From Lethocerus indicus (taxonomy: Eukaryota > Arthropoda > Insecta > Hemiptera > Belostomatidae): 64,000 nt of DNA. Position numbers and translations under genes: made by a program. The stretch is taken from contig JACDQD010000006.1 in NCBI GenBank assembly GCA_019843655.1, positions 18,370,246 through 18,434,245 on the forward strand, read 5' to 3'. The notes under the pieces are model-generated. The model saw only the letters and a list, made by a program, of their open reading frames with translations. It did no database searches and was not told the DNA's origin. Shown in pieces: positions 1 to 11,095 of the stretch (its first letter is position 1; each line of letters starts with the position of its first letter).

Positions 1-1430
1 ATTTGACGATTGTGAAACGAGTCTTTTGGAAAGTGAATATTAATCCTCGGAGGCAACTCGAGACTTAACCGCAAGCACTTAGCTGAGTGCTTGTGCTCTA
101 CCTAGCGTAAACAAGTTTCGCTGAAGCTGCCCTATTATCTAGGAAACAGCGTAAACGGGACCACCACTTCATTTCGAAAATCATCACAACCGATCCTAAA
201 TATAAACTTTATCTAATTAGAAAAAGGTTCTTTGGGACCAGAAAAACACGGCGGTTTTTTTAAATTTCGCTTAATCAATTCACTATCACGGGTCCTTTCC
301 CCGGTTCCGGGACAAAGTGGACTTCCAATTCTAAGTCTATAAAAAGATCATAGCTTAATATTGTAGCCATATGAAACTTAATCTCTTTGAGGTAGTTTCA
401 AATAGTTTGAATCTATATGAATACCTAATCTAATATAGAGCAATTTTAATTGTCAGAACTAAGGACCATTAAAATATTTTTATTTGTGTTAGTATTAGTA
501 ATTAATATTACATCCAATATCTTCTCCACGTTGCAAGCTACATCACTTTATCCTTATGTATAATGTTCTTTGAATATTAAATTAAAATTCGAAATAACAT
601 ATCCTCTGGGATCTCACGCATTACTCCAAGTGGGCATGACCGAATCTATGAGCGTTGTCCGGTTAATTCAACTTGCCGCAAGATTATCGATTTCAAAGGG
701 AAGAGATGAAAAAGAAGTGTCGGTTTTTCGAGAGTAATTGAACGGAATTTCCGTTCATTTGTGGCTCTCCTCCTCCTGGACCATGATGGATGGTGTCTTC
801 CCCGTCTTCTTATTGGGACTTGCTTTGGAGGGAAGAGTAAAAAATTGTCGGCGGGTCGGGACTCGGGGCCGCCCATTGTCTGTCAGACGATTGTTTGACT
901 CCCCTTTATACTTGACTAATGTACCGAATAATAGAGGACTTTTCCCCCATTTTTCCTGCAAGGCGTTCGAACTTACAATTTATTCACAGTGTCCTTCCGA
1001 GAGCTGGATGATTGTGAAATTTCATTACGCAACATAGCCTTCACATATCTCCTGCAACCTACAATTAAAGAGGTATTATGTTTTATTTGCTGTTCCAATA
1101 GATTTTAGGGAATACAGATTCCAGTATACAGATATGCAGTAGGTGAAAGTCATTGTTTCAATAGGCATACATGAGATATATTTATTTATACGCACACATA
1201 TAGAAATAAAAACTATAGAAAAATACTCTACTGAAAAGTAGAGGATGTATGTACTGCTGACACAAAGGACACAACATTGGTATATTTTGTCGTTGATTCA
1301 GGTATAAATAAAATAAATCCGTTTATTAAGGTTCCAGTAGAGTAATGTGCACCTTCGATTATCCCCAGACTTTGCTTTACTCCATTCTCCGGCGTAGCCG
1401 AGAACTAATTAACAGCCGAGCCGGGTATGT
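1..1430. other. AT-rich non-coding flank, no gene seen
   Basis: No spliced or long reading frame with protein-like character was found. A compact imperfect hairpin lies at 70-95 (arms CAAGCACT and AGTGCTTG at 72-79 and 86-93, extended by a G-T and a C-G pair). The rest is mixed AT-rich sequence with a moderately GC-rich patch around 770-900. Short open frames here overlap on both strands and have no recognisable motif, so they are treated as chance. Confidence 0.6.
70..95. repeat. Short inverted repeat (hairpin)
   Basis: Eight-base perfect arms at 72-79 and 86-93 around a 6-base loop, extendable by two pairs (one G-T). No associated gene or element; function unknown. Confidence 0.5.
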
Positions 1431-1870
1431 AAAATTATGCGTCGAGAGTGAAGGGGGCGGAGGCCGTGGCGGCGGTGGCGACGGCGGTGGAGGCGGCGGC
1501 TTTCTTAGATCCGAGAGAAGCGCCAACGCGAAATTGCAGCGGCTCCCCTTGACGCGCATTAATTTTTAAGATTCATCGTTTCATAAATTACGCCCGGTCG
1601 GAACGGGGCGCTATCCCCATCCTTCCTGTAAAGTTCAGTCGGCGGTGAGGGGAAGGGGAGTTCGGGCCTTTGTACTTGTTGCTGAGGTGGTGCGCTCTCC
1701 CCGTATAAGGTGTTGCCTTATTATGGCGGCTAGTGGAAATTTATACCGGGTCGGGCCAGCCAATATCGAGGCCGCAGAGCCCTTCCCGCCTAAATATAAC
1801 GCCGCCACCGAAGAGTTGGGGCGAGCCTCCCCGACCGGCATAAAACCCGACCAACCACGAGCATCTTTAT
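1431..1870. other. GC-rich island with GGN triplet run
   Basis: A GC- and CpG-rich block in AT-rich surroundings. At 1453-1500 it carries an imperfect GGC/GGT/GGA triplet run that would read as poly-glycine on + and poly-proline on -. An open frame of 125 codons starts at 1645, but it ends in plain AT-rich sequence, has no recognisable domain and no convincing splice signals. A regulatory or promoter-like island is more likely than an exon; this is inference. Confidence 0.4.
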
Positions 1871-4800
1871 TGGAGCTCCATTATTGGGCTATTTATTGTG
1901 AAAAATTATCGCATATCATTTTATTTTTATATAGCGATAACTTATTCAAAAGTAAATATAATGCATTAATTTCTTTAGTCAATAGAGTGCCATCAGTTAA
2001 CTGCACAGTGTCTATACAGTGACGATACTCTCGACAAGGCTGGGACCGAGCCTAGGATGTATCTATTGTGACCCTAGAGAGATCCGACGGAGATGGCATT
2101 AATCAAAATTATTGTTGCCGTAGCCCGGTACCGCAGATGAGAAGGAGTCTGCCGCACCCGATAGTGTTCAACAATGTATGACTAACGTGTCCTAATTGGA
2201 GGGCCCGGCAAGAGAGCGTCATGGTTGACACTGTTAATCCCTGGCTTCGCACCAGCCGGGGCCTAATGCCTTAAGACACAGGTTTGCTTTCAACAGACGC
2301 ATACCCCCTAACATACCCTCTTAGTCTGCCGAATGCCGCTCGGCCAAGAACGAGAAGCCGCACCGACCGATGTAATGAAATATGCATAGGAATAACCGCT
2401 AGTGGCAGTGCAATAACCTCCCTAATTCCGCAATATTGGCGAGTTCCCATTGAATTTAATTGTATTGGAGTCTAATATAGAGATATGTAAAGCCCTGGAA
2501 TTATGTCACCATATGCTTTGTATGCTTGTGAGGGGGAAGGGGGTGCGTGGTTATAGATCTGACAATTTCAGTGGACTAAACTTCAGTGTTATAATCCGGT
2601 ATAATAATAACTCTGTATATACATCGGTATAGGGTGTACCTAACTAGGTATACAACCGAACCAAAGAATGCACCCAAGATAGATATCGCAAGGACGGCTA
2701 GTGCGACTTGTACCCGGTTGGTACAAATTTCACCTAATTTTTATAGTTGTATAATCATTAGTGGTGAATTAAACTGGAGGATTTGCGTCAAAATGAATCT
2801 TGTGAGATCCCCAAATCCTTCATATACACATATGCATAATAAAATGTAACGGGTACATTAGCCCGTTTTTGGCTTATCAACTTGAATATTGAATTCTTCA
2901 GTGTAAATACACAACACACAAAACAAAACACAACACACAACAACATAAGGACATTTCAATAAAAGATTTTTATCACATAATTATAAATCATCATTGTTCC
3001 AGAATATTAGATTCGACAATCCCTTTCTTGACTATTTAATTTACATAATTTCTATTTTATGTTAATAGAATTTTCCCGAAATTTGCTATACAGCAGCTTT
3101 ATTAGGTAATGTAACCAGACAAGTGTGATTAATAACTTGTCATGGAAGATCATCGGCGGAACACTTGATGCGGACAAGACAAGGGGGAAACGTTTTACTT
3201 ACCGTTGGTGCCCGCTTAAAAATTGCAAATTTAACATGCAAATGCACTCCGCCCGGAACCCGCCCACTCTGCCTTAAGCATCTTTTCCCAACCACCTAAA
3301 TTCCTCGCCCTCAGGTTTATGCAAGAACGAGGTCCACCAAATGGAAATTTATACGGGATAAATTATTTCGCGAATATTTTCTGACCTCAGAATATAATAC
3401 TTAGATTAATACGCCGGGATAAATTTTTTTGTAAAGTCTTGAAGCAGTCTTCTGAAACAAAATTTTATATTCCTAACACGAAGTGCTATATATGAGAAAT
3501 TCCTCGGATAACGTGTCATCCTAAAAAACCGTGCGAACAGAACCTTGAAGATATTATTATTTTCAGATAGCAAAGCGCTCTAATATTACCTTCCTCATGA
3601 AATAATTTTCTACGCCCATATTGTTAAATATTAATAGCATGGAACCTAGTAATTTTACAACTATTTCAGAAACAACTTAATATAACCCGATTTATTAAGT
3701 ATCATTAAAAAATTCATATTTTATGGTTGCAAGTAATATATCAGATATTTATATTATAGTGCCGTTGAGTGTGAAATCTAAAGCTGACGTTATTACTTTG
3801 ATCACTCAATGCAACGTAGGTTCGTGTGACTAAATTAATCTGTGGTACTAAAAAAGCTATTATATGAAAAGAAATCATTTATTTTTTGTATGAGTCTCTT
3901 GGCATATACCTTTTAATGAATAGTGGTATATATTTTTTACCTGCTATAGTTAATAATTTCATATATATTCATAATTTCCTACATGTTAAATTAACTTTTT
4001 AAACCCACAAAAACAAATGTCATAATCATTTTTTAACTGAGGTAAATATTGCCGATCAGAACATTCAATAGTATTGTATGAAAATTCAAAAACATCTGTA
4101 TCACTGTGTTTGAAGATATAATAAAATTAATTTATTTTACGAAATATCCTGTTTATTCCTTCTGCATTAAAACATTAATCTGGACCAGTGAAACTTCGCC
4201 GAAAAAGAGAAAATAATATCAGAGTTTATTTGGAAGTGAAGGTAGTGTTTATTTGGGAATGAACAGGTGAAATGCCAATGAACACAATGCCGCACGTGAG
4301 ACGAATATTATTCGACCTATTAAATAGCTCGCTGCTGTATAAATACAAAAGTCCCTTAACAAGTACTAAAAACTACTGAATACCATTTTCCGTTCGAGAG
4401 GCTGGAAATTAATAATTTCTTAATCCCCCAAATTGAATATATTCATTCATAAATATTGTTATGAATTCCTTATTCTTCTCTTTCTTATTATTTTTATATC
4501 CATATGAACCATTAAACGTTTACAATTTTTAAAGCACTCAGTGTAAATTACCAAGTATCAAGGATTGAGGACAGAATTTGAACATAAATAACGTTATAAT
4601 CATTTGGAACGATTCGTCCGAAATTTCCAATGAACATTTCAGCTGGAGTTTACCAACCAAAGTTGTGCTGCTGCTCTGTAATCTGTTAATTAAAGTGCAC
4701 TGAATGCAAAGGAAGCGATGGTACTCGGATAGATCTCTCAACTCCCCTTTTGAGTCGCCTCTCTTTGTCAATGAAACCCACGCTGCTGCTACTGTCTCGG

Positions 4801-5640
4801 ATTTAATTATACTTTGCTGGACTATAGATAGTATAATTTATATTGAGTTTATGCTATCAATTTTAATGACTATACAATTAATTCATTTATTCGGGGGACG
4901 TCCGTGTTGGGTTTGCAAATTTTTTCAGCTAATATATATAATATATAGCTTCAAACAGTGACCGTACAGACGTGCAGACTTCCTTATGTGCCGGCCAAAT
5001 ACATTCAGAGTGTCTTAGTGGACAACTAAATATTCATTGAGCGGACTCACCAATTTTTTTTTGCCATGTGTAAGATTAAAATTGCATTTCTGAATTCAGT
5101 TTGAGATAAAAGTGTGGCTAAGAAGTGTGGAGGACATGAAAGGGTCTACAACCCCATTGTGACTATTAATTTCTAATAATGTTCATGTTTCCCTCGGGTG
5201 AAAAGATGATGTTCTAAAAGGGAAGGTTTCAGGCGGCGTTCCAAACTTAAAAAGGAATTTTAGTAAATGGAGTAAACTGTGACTCGTCTTTATGACGTAT
5301 AATCTCTGGTCGTAATCAAATGACAATTAACCCTCACCTATTCGTGCCATTTTAACATGATATACTTTATAATCTGGCCGCATCCACGTATTAAAACTGT
5401 GCCAACATCATTGCAAATGTCAATAAAATATTCCATTTGATATTATTAAATTTTATTTCAAGGAGTACCTCAGTATTATAAAGTCAAAGCAGCAAAACAT
5501 CTTGCTTCCTAGCATGTAAAACAATGCCATGAGTTTGCTATTATTTGTTATTAAAAGGTACAGTTTTTTCTAAATTTCTAAAACTGTGTAATAAATTAAA
5601 ATGGAACAAAGATTCTCAACAAAACGTAAAATAATAATTG
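1871..5640. other. Non-coding stretch with a texture change and an A/C tract
   Basis: About 2030-2430 is noticeably richer in C, G and CpG than its flanks and may be an old insertion, but no ends or family could be identified. An A/C low-complexity tract lies at 2910-2946. An octamer-type site (ATGCAAAT) sits at 3236-3243 near a strong donor-like sequence on the minus strand (3197-3204). From about 3400 to 5600 the DNA is plain AT-rich sequence in which I see no gene. Confidence 0.5.
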
Positions 5641-5658
5641 AACATTCACCATGTTATT

Positions 5659-5662
<4 letters not shown>

Positions 5663-5711
<49 letters not shown>

Positions 5712-5714
5712 TAT
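5663..5714. repeat. AT dinucleotide microsatellite
   Basis: Roughly 26 AT units, broken once by a C near 5706. It is one of four long AT runs in the window and is followed closely by a polypyrimidine tract. Confidence 0.9.
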
Positions 5715-5740
5715 GGTCAATAACGTGGCGATTCTCAAAG

Positions 5741-5842
5741 TATATATTTTTTTTCTCTCTTTCCCACCCACCCCTCTCTCACTGTCTCTCTATCTCTTCC
5801 TCCTCCCCCTTTGTCTATCTCTCACTCTCTTTCCCTCTTTGT
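5741..5842. repeat. Polypyrimidine tract (GA-rich on minus)
   Basis: About 100 bases almost entirely C and T, made of CTCTCT, TCCC and CCCT blocks. The minus strand is a GAGA-rich purine tract. Such tracts can bind GAGA-type factors or form triplex DNA; either role is inference here. Confidence 0.75.
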
Positions 5843-5859
5843 GGCAGACCGCAAATAAA

Positions 5860-6180
5860 AACTGTGCGTTCGGCAGTCCAGTTGTTTACAAGGGCCCGGC
5901 CCTCCAAATTCCCCTCCCCCCCGAACTTGTTTTCCCAATATAATAACGCCGGCCATGGAGGGAGACCGGCATGCTAATTCAACAAACATGTTGATTTAGG
6001 ACCCGCCTCCAATCGACCCACTCATTTGTCCTTAACATCCCGCCTCGGCCAAATGTTTTAGACAAATTTGATTCATCTCTCACCGAGGGGACTGGTTTCC
6101 TTTCTCAATTCCGGGACATTGCCGGCGGACATGAAACGTTCGGCGCCACCCCCGAAAAAATCATGCCATACTACACACGC
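5860..6180. other. GC-rich island
   Basis: CpG-containing block directly downstream of the pyrimidine tract, with GCCGG and CCCC motifs. No reading frame with recognisable protein features and no clear exon boundaries. Possible regulatory element. Confidence 0.3.
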
Positions 6181-7009
6181 CTATAGTTCAATGCCTAACC
6201 TCCATCCATCGGTCAGTTTCGATGGATAATTATTCTTTCTAAAAAATCACATTCTTGCAGTAATCTGTTCTAAATAATATACAATAATGAAACTACCAAT
6301 TTAGCCTATTATGGTCACCAATTTTGTCAGACAGCCTATAAATTAATACAGGATGCTTAAATACTTTATTAATGAAATGATAATAATATATGAACACTTG
6401 ATAAATTAAAAGCTGTGTAGCCTACTTCGTGAATGGTTGCCTTTACACAACTAGCCTATTTTATGCGAGGAATGACGTTTGTTGAACTGATCAGGTAGAA
6501 ACGGACCTATGTAATTGGATATGTCCTCTGGGCTAGTTCGAAACCGGTGCACCGGTTATCTGACTGCACAAGCTATATATATTGAAACCAATATTCAACC
6601 TGCAATTGTCCTTTCTGATTGTGCTGTTGCCGCCCAGTAGCAGATAAAATTACCCACTTCGTCAATACTCAAAATCCTTAGTTACATTTGGCGTGGCGGA
6701 TTGTTTGATAGGATTTCTCCCACTGAATATCGCAATCTATAAATACCACTAAAAAAACAAACAAATATATTAAAACTACAATTCTTGGGAGAAAGCCCGA
6801 ATGTTGCTGTTGTTCCTGTTGAACATTTTTTTATGCTGGATAATTGAAAAACCAAGATGATCCCATACAAATAATATTATTGTATGAGATGTTGCCATGA
6901 AATTAGCTCAGGTTCGTTTCGTTTATATCTCGAGTCTATATCGAGTTTATATCTGGAGGGAGCATTTCTAAGTATATTATGTACTTAGCGAAATATATTT
7001 CAAAATGCA
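6181..7009. other. AT-rich non-coding stretch
   Basis: No gene seen. The notable feature is a perfect 16-bp palindrome at 6542-6557, listed separately. Confidence 0.5.
6542..6557. promoter_or_regulatory. Perfect palindrome, two Grainyhead-like half sites
   Basis: AACCGGTGCACCGGTT is identical to its reverse complement and contains ACCGGT twice. Grainyhead/CP2 factors recognise AACCGGTT-type sites, so this resembles a paired site. Binding is inferred from the motif only. Confidence 0.35.
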
Positions 7010-7440
7010 ATGTCAGAGCCGTGAAGAACGGCGTACAGGCCGGGTTGTCAAAGGAAAAAGGTCGGCGGCGGATGAGATCTCCGTACCCTTTTCATTTAGT
7101 AAATTGGCCGTACGCGTTTTATATAGAAAGTGGGCCAGAAATGTCGGACGGCTCTGGAAATTACTACCGGCGAGAAGCGAGCAGGAAGGGCCATTGAATT
7201 CAATTACTTTTTCACAATTTACACACCCGTCAGAGGCCACCGGCCCAGATGCCGGCATCGATCTAGCAGAAGGGAGATGGAACACTTGCTGAAACTGTTA
7301 TTTCGTCGGACTTTCCAACTTTTTCTGCAGCGATGACAACCTCGGAGGGCTGACAGGAGAGCTCCAGGTAACTGCTCCCGTCGACACACTGCCATTCACA
7401 CTGTCAATGCCGCTGGAGAGTGACTACGCATAATGTATGG
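7010..7440. other. GC-rich island with splice-like signals
   Basis: A CpG-rich block containing a very good 3' splice-site-like sequence (pyrimidine-rich run ending TTTTTCTGCAG at 7330) followed 37 bases later by a donor-like CCAG|GTAACT at 7364-7373. Overlapping short frames on both strands show no domain. It may hold a leader exon of the gene that begins coding at 11033. Confidence 0.35.
7331..7367 (+). other. Candidate 37-nt untranslated leader exon
   Basis: Bounded by a strong acceptor (AG at 7329-7330 after a run of pyrimidines) and a donor CCAG|GTAACT (GT at 7368-7369). One frame is open (DDNLGGLTGELQ) but lacks an ATG, so a 5' UTR exon spliced toward 11004 is the simplest reading. If transcription starts near 9029 instead, it belongs to an alternative transcript or is not real. 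Confidence 0.25.
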
Positions 7441-8996
7441 ACCAATAACAGGTACTGGCAGGTATCAGGGTAATTTTTCAGTTGTCGGCGAAATTTATTT
7501 AATTTAAAACTGTCAATTTAAAGGAAAAGTCTAAAATATGAAATGGATTCCGTTAATTTCCCAAATATAACGAGTCTCCTTGTTACATTAATTTTAACAT
7601 GGCCACGGCTATGCTTACAACCGTATGGGGCCTACCAGTAAGGCAAGAAAAGAGAAATACAACAAAGTGCTTCATTGAAACATTATTTACGTACTGACGA
7701 CAATATCGTACACATGATCTGATAAAACCGCGAGGTACGCACAGGGTATTTTTTTAATTGGGCGAGAAAGCTGCAAGAGACGCACGAGATATGGGAGATA
7801 GTAAGGGGACATTTCGGGCTACTTGGGCCGAAAAACTACAAAGTCCCATCCTCGTTAGCGCGCCACCACCCTCTGACCATTGCCACCTCATTACCCCTTT
7901 AATACAACTTTATAGAGGACGCAACTAAAATCTAATTTTCAGAAGGTAATGGTCACGTGAAGGTATTGAAAAGAACTGCGAAACACTGCACAGTATTGAA
8001 AAAACGATAGGAATAAAACACATAAGGACAGAGTAGTAGTTTCGTACCAGAGACAGATTGTGTATTCAAATATTTTCTGTAATTGTGAGCATTAGATTCT
8101 TTAAAGGTATAATAACGGTAAGCAGTGACTTTTTAAGACTATTCGTGTTATCAGGCCATGAAGTAGGAAATACAGCTTCGTTTCGTGCTACGATTTCTTC
8201 TGTAATTCATGAGTTTCTGTTATTATTGTGTATTATTTTTCCTACAGTACACTGGAGATACAGAAACCGCGACACAAAATCGTTCCTCTTCCTATGTGCA
8301 TAGGTAGCTTTTCTTACATAGATGTATAAGGAGAATATTCTTTCGTGCTTTTTCGCTACTAAAAATAACTAGTAATAAAATTCATATATACGTCAAGGAG
8401 AATATAGCTTCACGAATTTAGTAATACACGGATTATTGTCTACTTCTTACCCACCGCTTTCATATACAAATATTTAAAACAGGGACTATATCTAAGGGGA
8501 AAGGAGGCGGTATTTTCGGAAGCGAATTCAGCTAAGGTTTGGTGGCGAAATCGGGGGGTCGGGTCGGGTCGGGTCGTGGAGGTCTCGGTTTTACCTTATC
8601 TAAGAGGGGTTAATGTTATGTGAGCGGCCTTGATAATAAAAGGAAGAGAAAGGGACAAGTGAGCCGCGAAAAGGGGAACTCAGCCTCCCCCAGCCGCATC
8701 ACCAAAATCGAAACTGACGGTCTAAGGAAAATCTTAGACTTTGCTCTCCGAAATGAAATACTTTTCCTACTCTTACAACAGTTCTTATTTCGCGTTCCCA
8801 TTGATTTAATTTTGTAAAGAATGATCAGATATGCATCTACGTAGATTTAATCCTTTAGTTAAGTAATAATTACATAAGTAGTAAATGCGAAAACCCTTAT
8901 TTTCCCTATATTGGCTATGTGTTGCTCTTAAGATTAGTTTCAGTTATATGGGGGTCTGTTCTATTTCTTTTTGTAAACTTAATATAACAACCCAGG
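7441..8996. other. Non-coding stretch upstream of the putative promoter
   Basis: Mixed AT-rich sequence. It contains a G-quadruplex motif (8553-8574). No supported gene; the open frame at 8058-8303 has no recognisable feature. Confidence 0.5.
8553..8575 (+). repeat. GGGTC short tandem repeat / G-quadruplex motif
   Basis: Four GGGTC units follow a G6 run, giving G tracts of at least three separated by TC. This fits the classic intramolecular G-quadruplex pattern with short loops. Function unknown. Confidence 0.7.
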
Positions 8997-9034
8997 TATA
9001 AATAGGCTCTTCGAGAAAAAAATCACTCAGTACT
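8997..9034 (+). promoter_or_regulatory. Candidate TATA-Inr core promoter
   Basis: TATAAATAGG starts at 8997 and an arthropod-type initiator TCAGTA lies at 9027-9032. If the A at 9029 is +1, the first T of the TATA box is at -32, the usual spacing. It points toward the signal-peptide exon 2 kb downstream on the same strand. No convincing donor was found for a first exon starting at 9029, so the link to that gene is an inference. Confidence 0.45.
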
Positions 9035-9068
9035 CTGAGAACTGAGTTCAGAAAAATAACACAGTAAT

Positions 9069-9080
9069 ATAAGTTAAACT
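9069..9080 (+). repeat. Target-site duplication, left copy
   Basis: ATAAGTTAAACT here is repeated exactly at 9271-9282 and flanks a 190-bp element, as expected for a transposition product. Confidence 0.7.
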
Positions 9081-9270
9081 ATAGATTTCGTGCGTTTCTG
9101 CCTCCTCTAGCTGCATCGATTTACTAGCACCTCCCTGAGTGTTGTGCGGAAATGTACTTAACTAAAGTTCGTTGGGTGCACTTGCACCGATTAACTAGAT
9201 TACTAAGAATAAACTTTTTTCAATAAACGGTATTCCAACCCCCCGCAGACCACAAAACAGGAATTCTAAA
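9081..9270 (+). mobile_element. 190-bp non-autonomous element of the CAGACC family
   Basis: Flanked by an exact 12-bp duplication. It starts with ATAGATTTCGTGCGTTTCTG, as in the 24-kb copy, and ends GCAGACCACAAAACAGG-AATTCTAAA. The middle holds a single copy of the ~70-bp monomer (CCTGAG...GTGCGGAAATGTAC...TGCACTTGCACCGAT) that is expanded to nine copies in the element at 60243. No coding capacity. The asymmetric ends and 12-bp duplication fit retrotransposition better than a cut-and-paste MITE. Confidence 0.75.
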
Positions 9271-9282
9271 ATAAGTTAAACT
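9271..9282 (+). repeat. Target-site duplication, right copy
   Basis: Exact copy of 9069-9080. Confidence 0.7.
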
Positions 9283-11003
9283 TTTCTAAGCAGTAATACA
9301 CTTTTATATTATATCCTATAGGATTTTATATCCAATTTTATATACGCCTGTATTACAGAACTGGCGATGTCATAATGCTGAAACCGATCTACCAATGGAC
9401 CAAAACGCGAGTGGCGATAGACTAAATCATTCCTTTGATAATCCCACTAACCCTCCTAGTGTCCAATATAACCCTTTAAAGTTACCAGCCAGTAGGGCTA
9501 ATCTACTAAACTGGTACTCCCACAAAAACGATAAACTGCTCAACAAAATCGCTAATATTTTGTCTAACAAAAATGTCTACACTCATGTTTACTCCTCAAT
9601 AGACCAAATATAATTCTCCAAAAATGCTGGGAATGCAGTTGAAATAATATTGATAAAATCCGGAATAAAATCCCTCTATACAAAAAATTAAAACCAAATC
9701 TGATTTTATATAACTAATAAACTTCAAATGGTGGAATTTCTCATATTTCAGAGAAAATGATTTTCCTTTCAACTGTAAATACGAAATGTATAAAATTCAA
9801 GTGAATATTGATTAAAGCTACAATCGAGGCGTAGTTCATCACTCATTTTCACGTGACAGTTGTGGGGCCGGGACATATGAATTGTGACCGGGAGATAGGG
9901 GAGAGTTAAACTAAACCGGGAAAACAACGTTTTCGAAATCGCTTATCGCGTTAATGTAGGTCTAGGAACGCCACACTCTCCCAAAACCAACCTCATCCCC
10001 ATTTCGGTTTAATTAACACATAAGCCGACACAGCAATACTAATTAAAGAGTGGATGGCGGGGAAGGGTGGCGCCACTGCTGTTAATGGCGCGCTTCTTAA
10101 GGGCCAGTAATTTTGGGACCCTTTGAAATAATTCCGCCCAGAACTCGGAAGTTGCCTTTTCTCCAAGTTCCTACCAATTGTAGGAGATGCTCTCCGGAGA
10201 ATCCCCATTAGACAAATGAACGGGCCTCGAAAACCCGAGGCCTACCACGCTAAATTAATTAAAAAAAACCGAGCGTATTCTATTTAACGTTATTATTTCT
10301 TAAAGGCGTTCGTTCTTCGCCTTGGGGGCACAAGAGCGATGCCTATTACATCGGAATATGTTAACATGACGGTTGGCAAAATGTCCAAAATTTAAGTCTC
10401 AATCTTCATTTTTAAATTACGATTAGTGATCTAATCTGACGGTGATTTTTTTTCTATTAATTATGCTTCTACAATATTTCTGAAAATGTGAGAAAAAAAG
10501 AAGAATGTTGGATTTTACTAAAATATAGAACTTCCTACCAAGCAAACGATGGGATATAAACGTGAATAACAGTATTTTGAACCATTGCTCCCTATACAGA
10601 AGTGTTATAATTAATTAATTATTCCCTTTTATCAAACCGTATGATATGACAAAATCATAACCATGAGATGGTAATAAAAAGAACTGACCTAATGTAATAA
10701 ACCAATATGAATAAAAGTAAATTTGCGATGTTTTTAAATAAAAAACTTTATTATGAGATATTACATTTTTAATGTGATAATAATACTAACCCCGATATTA
10801 ATTTTTGTCAAATGCTAGTTTTAATTAATGAACCCCACTGTCACGGATCATACGCAATGCACGCAGAATTAAAAAATCATAACGGCCCTACCTCGCTTCG
10901 GAAAACCGAGGTCGGGGATAAAATATTAAATACAGTTTGCCCAAGAGAAAACTCATTTTCGGATCCATTTCTATTGTTTAACTGTTTGTTTAATTTGTTT
11001 CAG
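9283..11003. other. Non-coding interval between promoter candidate and first coding exon
   Basis: Probably leader intron or leader sequence if the promoter call is right. A GC-richer patch at 9990-10250 includes a perfect 7-bp hairpin, GGCCTCG and CGAGGCC at 10223-10229 and 10236-10242. A 72-codon open frame at 9395-9613 has no recognisable motif. The last 35 bases form the polypyrimidine tract of the acceptor at 11003. Confidence 0.5.
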
Positions 11004-11032
11004 GTTGACGGTACGTTTTAATAAGGTGGAAC
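11004..11032 (+). other. 5' UTR part of the signal-peptide exon
   Basis: The exon starts after a textbook 3' splice site (long T-rich tract ending TTTGTTTCAG, AG at 11002-11003). The 29 bases before the ATG include an in-frame stop (TAA), so translation cannot come in from upstream. The presence of an acceptor implies at least one earlier, non-coding exon. Confidence 0.65.
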
Positions 11033-11093
11033 ATGGGTGCGCTCTTCATTCTGCTAAGCGTCTGCCTCCACGTCTATTCAGCCAAGCAATTAG
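11033..11093 (+). CDS. First coding exon: signal peptide of a secreted or membrane protein (partial gene)
   Basis: Encodes MGALFILLSVCLHVYSAKQL plus the first base of the next codon. The ATG has A at -3 and G at +4, a strong start context. The frame is a clear signal peptide: short N-region, hydrophobic core ALFILLSVCLHVY, and a likely cleavage site after VYS or VYSA. The exon ends G|GTTTGT (GT at 11094-11095) in phase 1. It is too short to stand out as an open frame and was found from its splice signals. The matching downstream exon seen is the 30-nt exon at 50741. Family unknown: many neuronal immunoglobulin-superfamily genes in insects have a short signal exon, a phase-1 junction and a huge first intron, but no domain is visible here to prove membership. 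Confidence 0.7.
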
Positions 11094-11095
11094 GT

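Noticed and set aside
1645..2022. 125-codon open frame, the longest in the window
   Set aside because: Starts in a GC-rich island where stops are rare, ends in AT-rich sequence, has no recognisable domain, and no supporting splice signals.
5638..5977. Open frames over the AT microsatellite
   Set aside because: They translate the AT repeat as isoleucine-tyrosine runs and the pyrimidine tract as serine-leucine-proline; simple-repeat artefacts.
10223..10242. Bacterial-type terminator hairpin
   Set aside because: A GC hairpin is present, but there is no adjacent T run or gene end and the context is eukaryotic.
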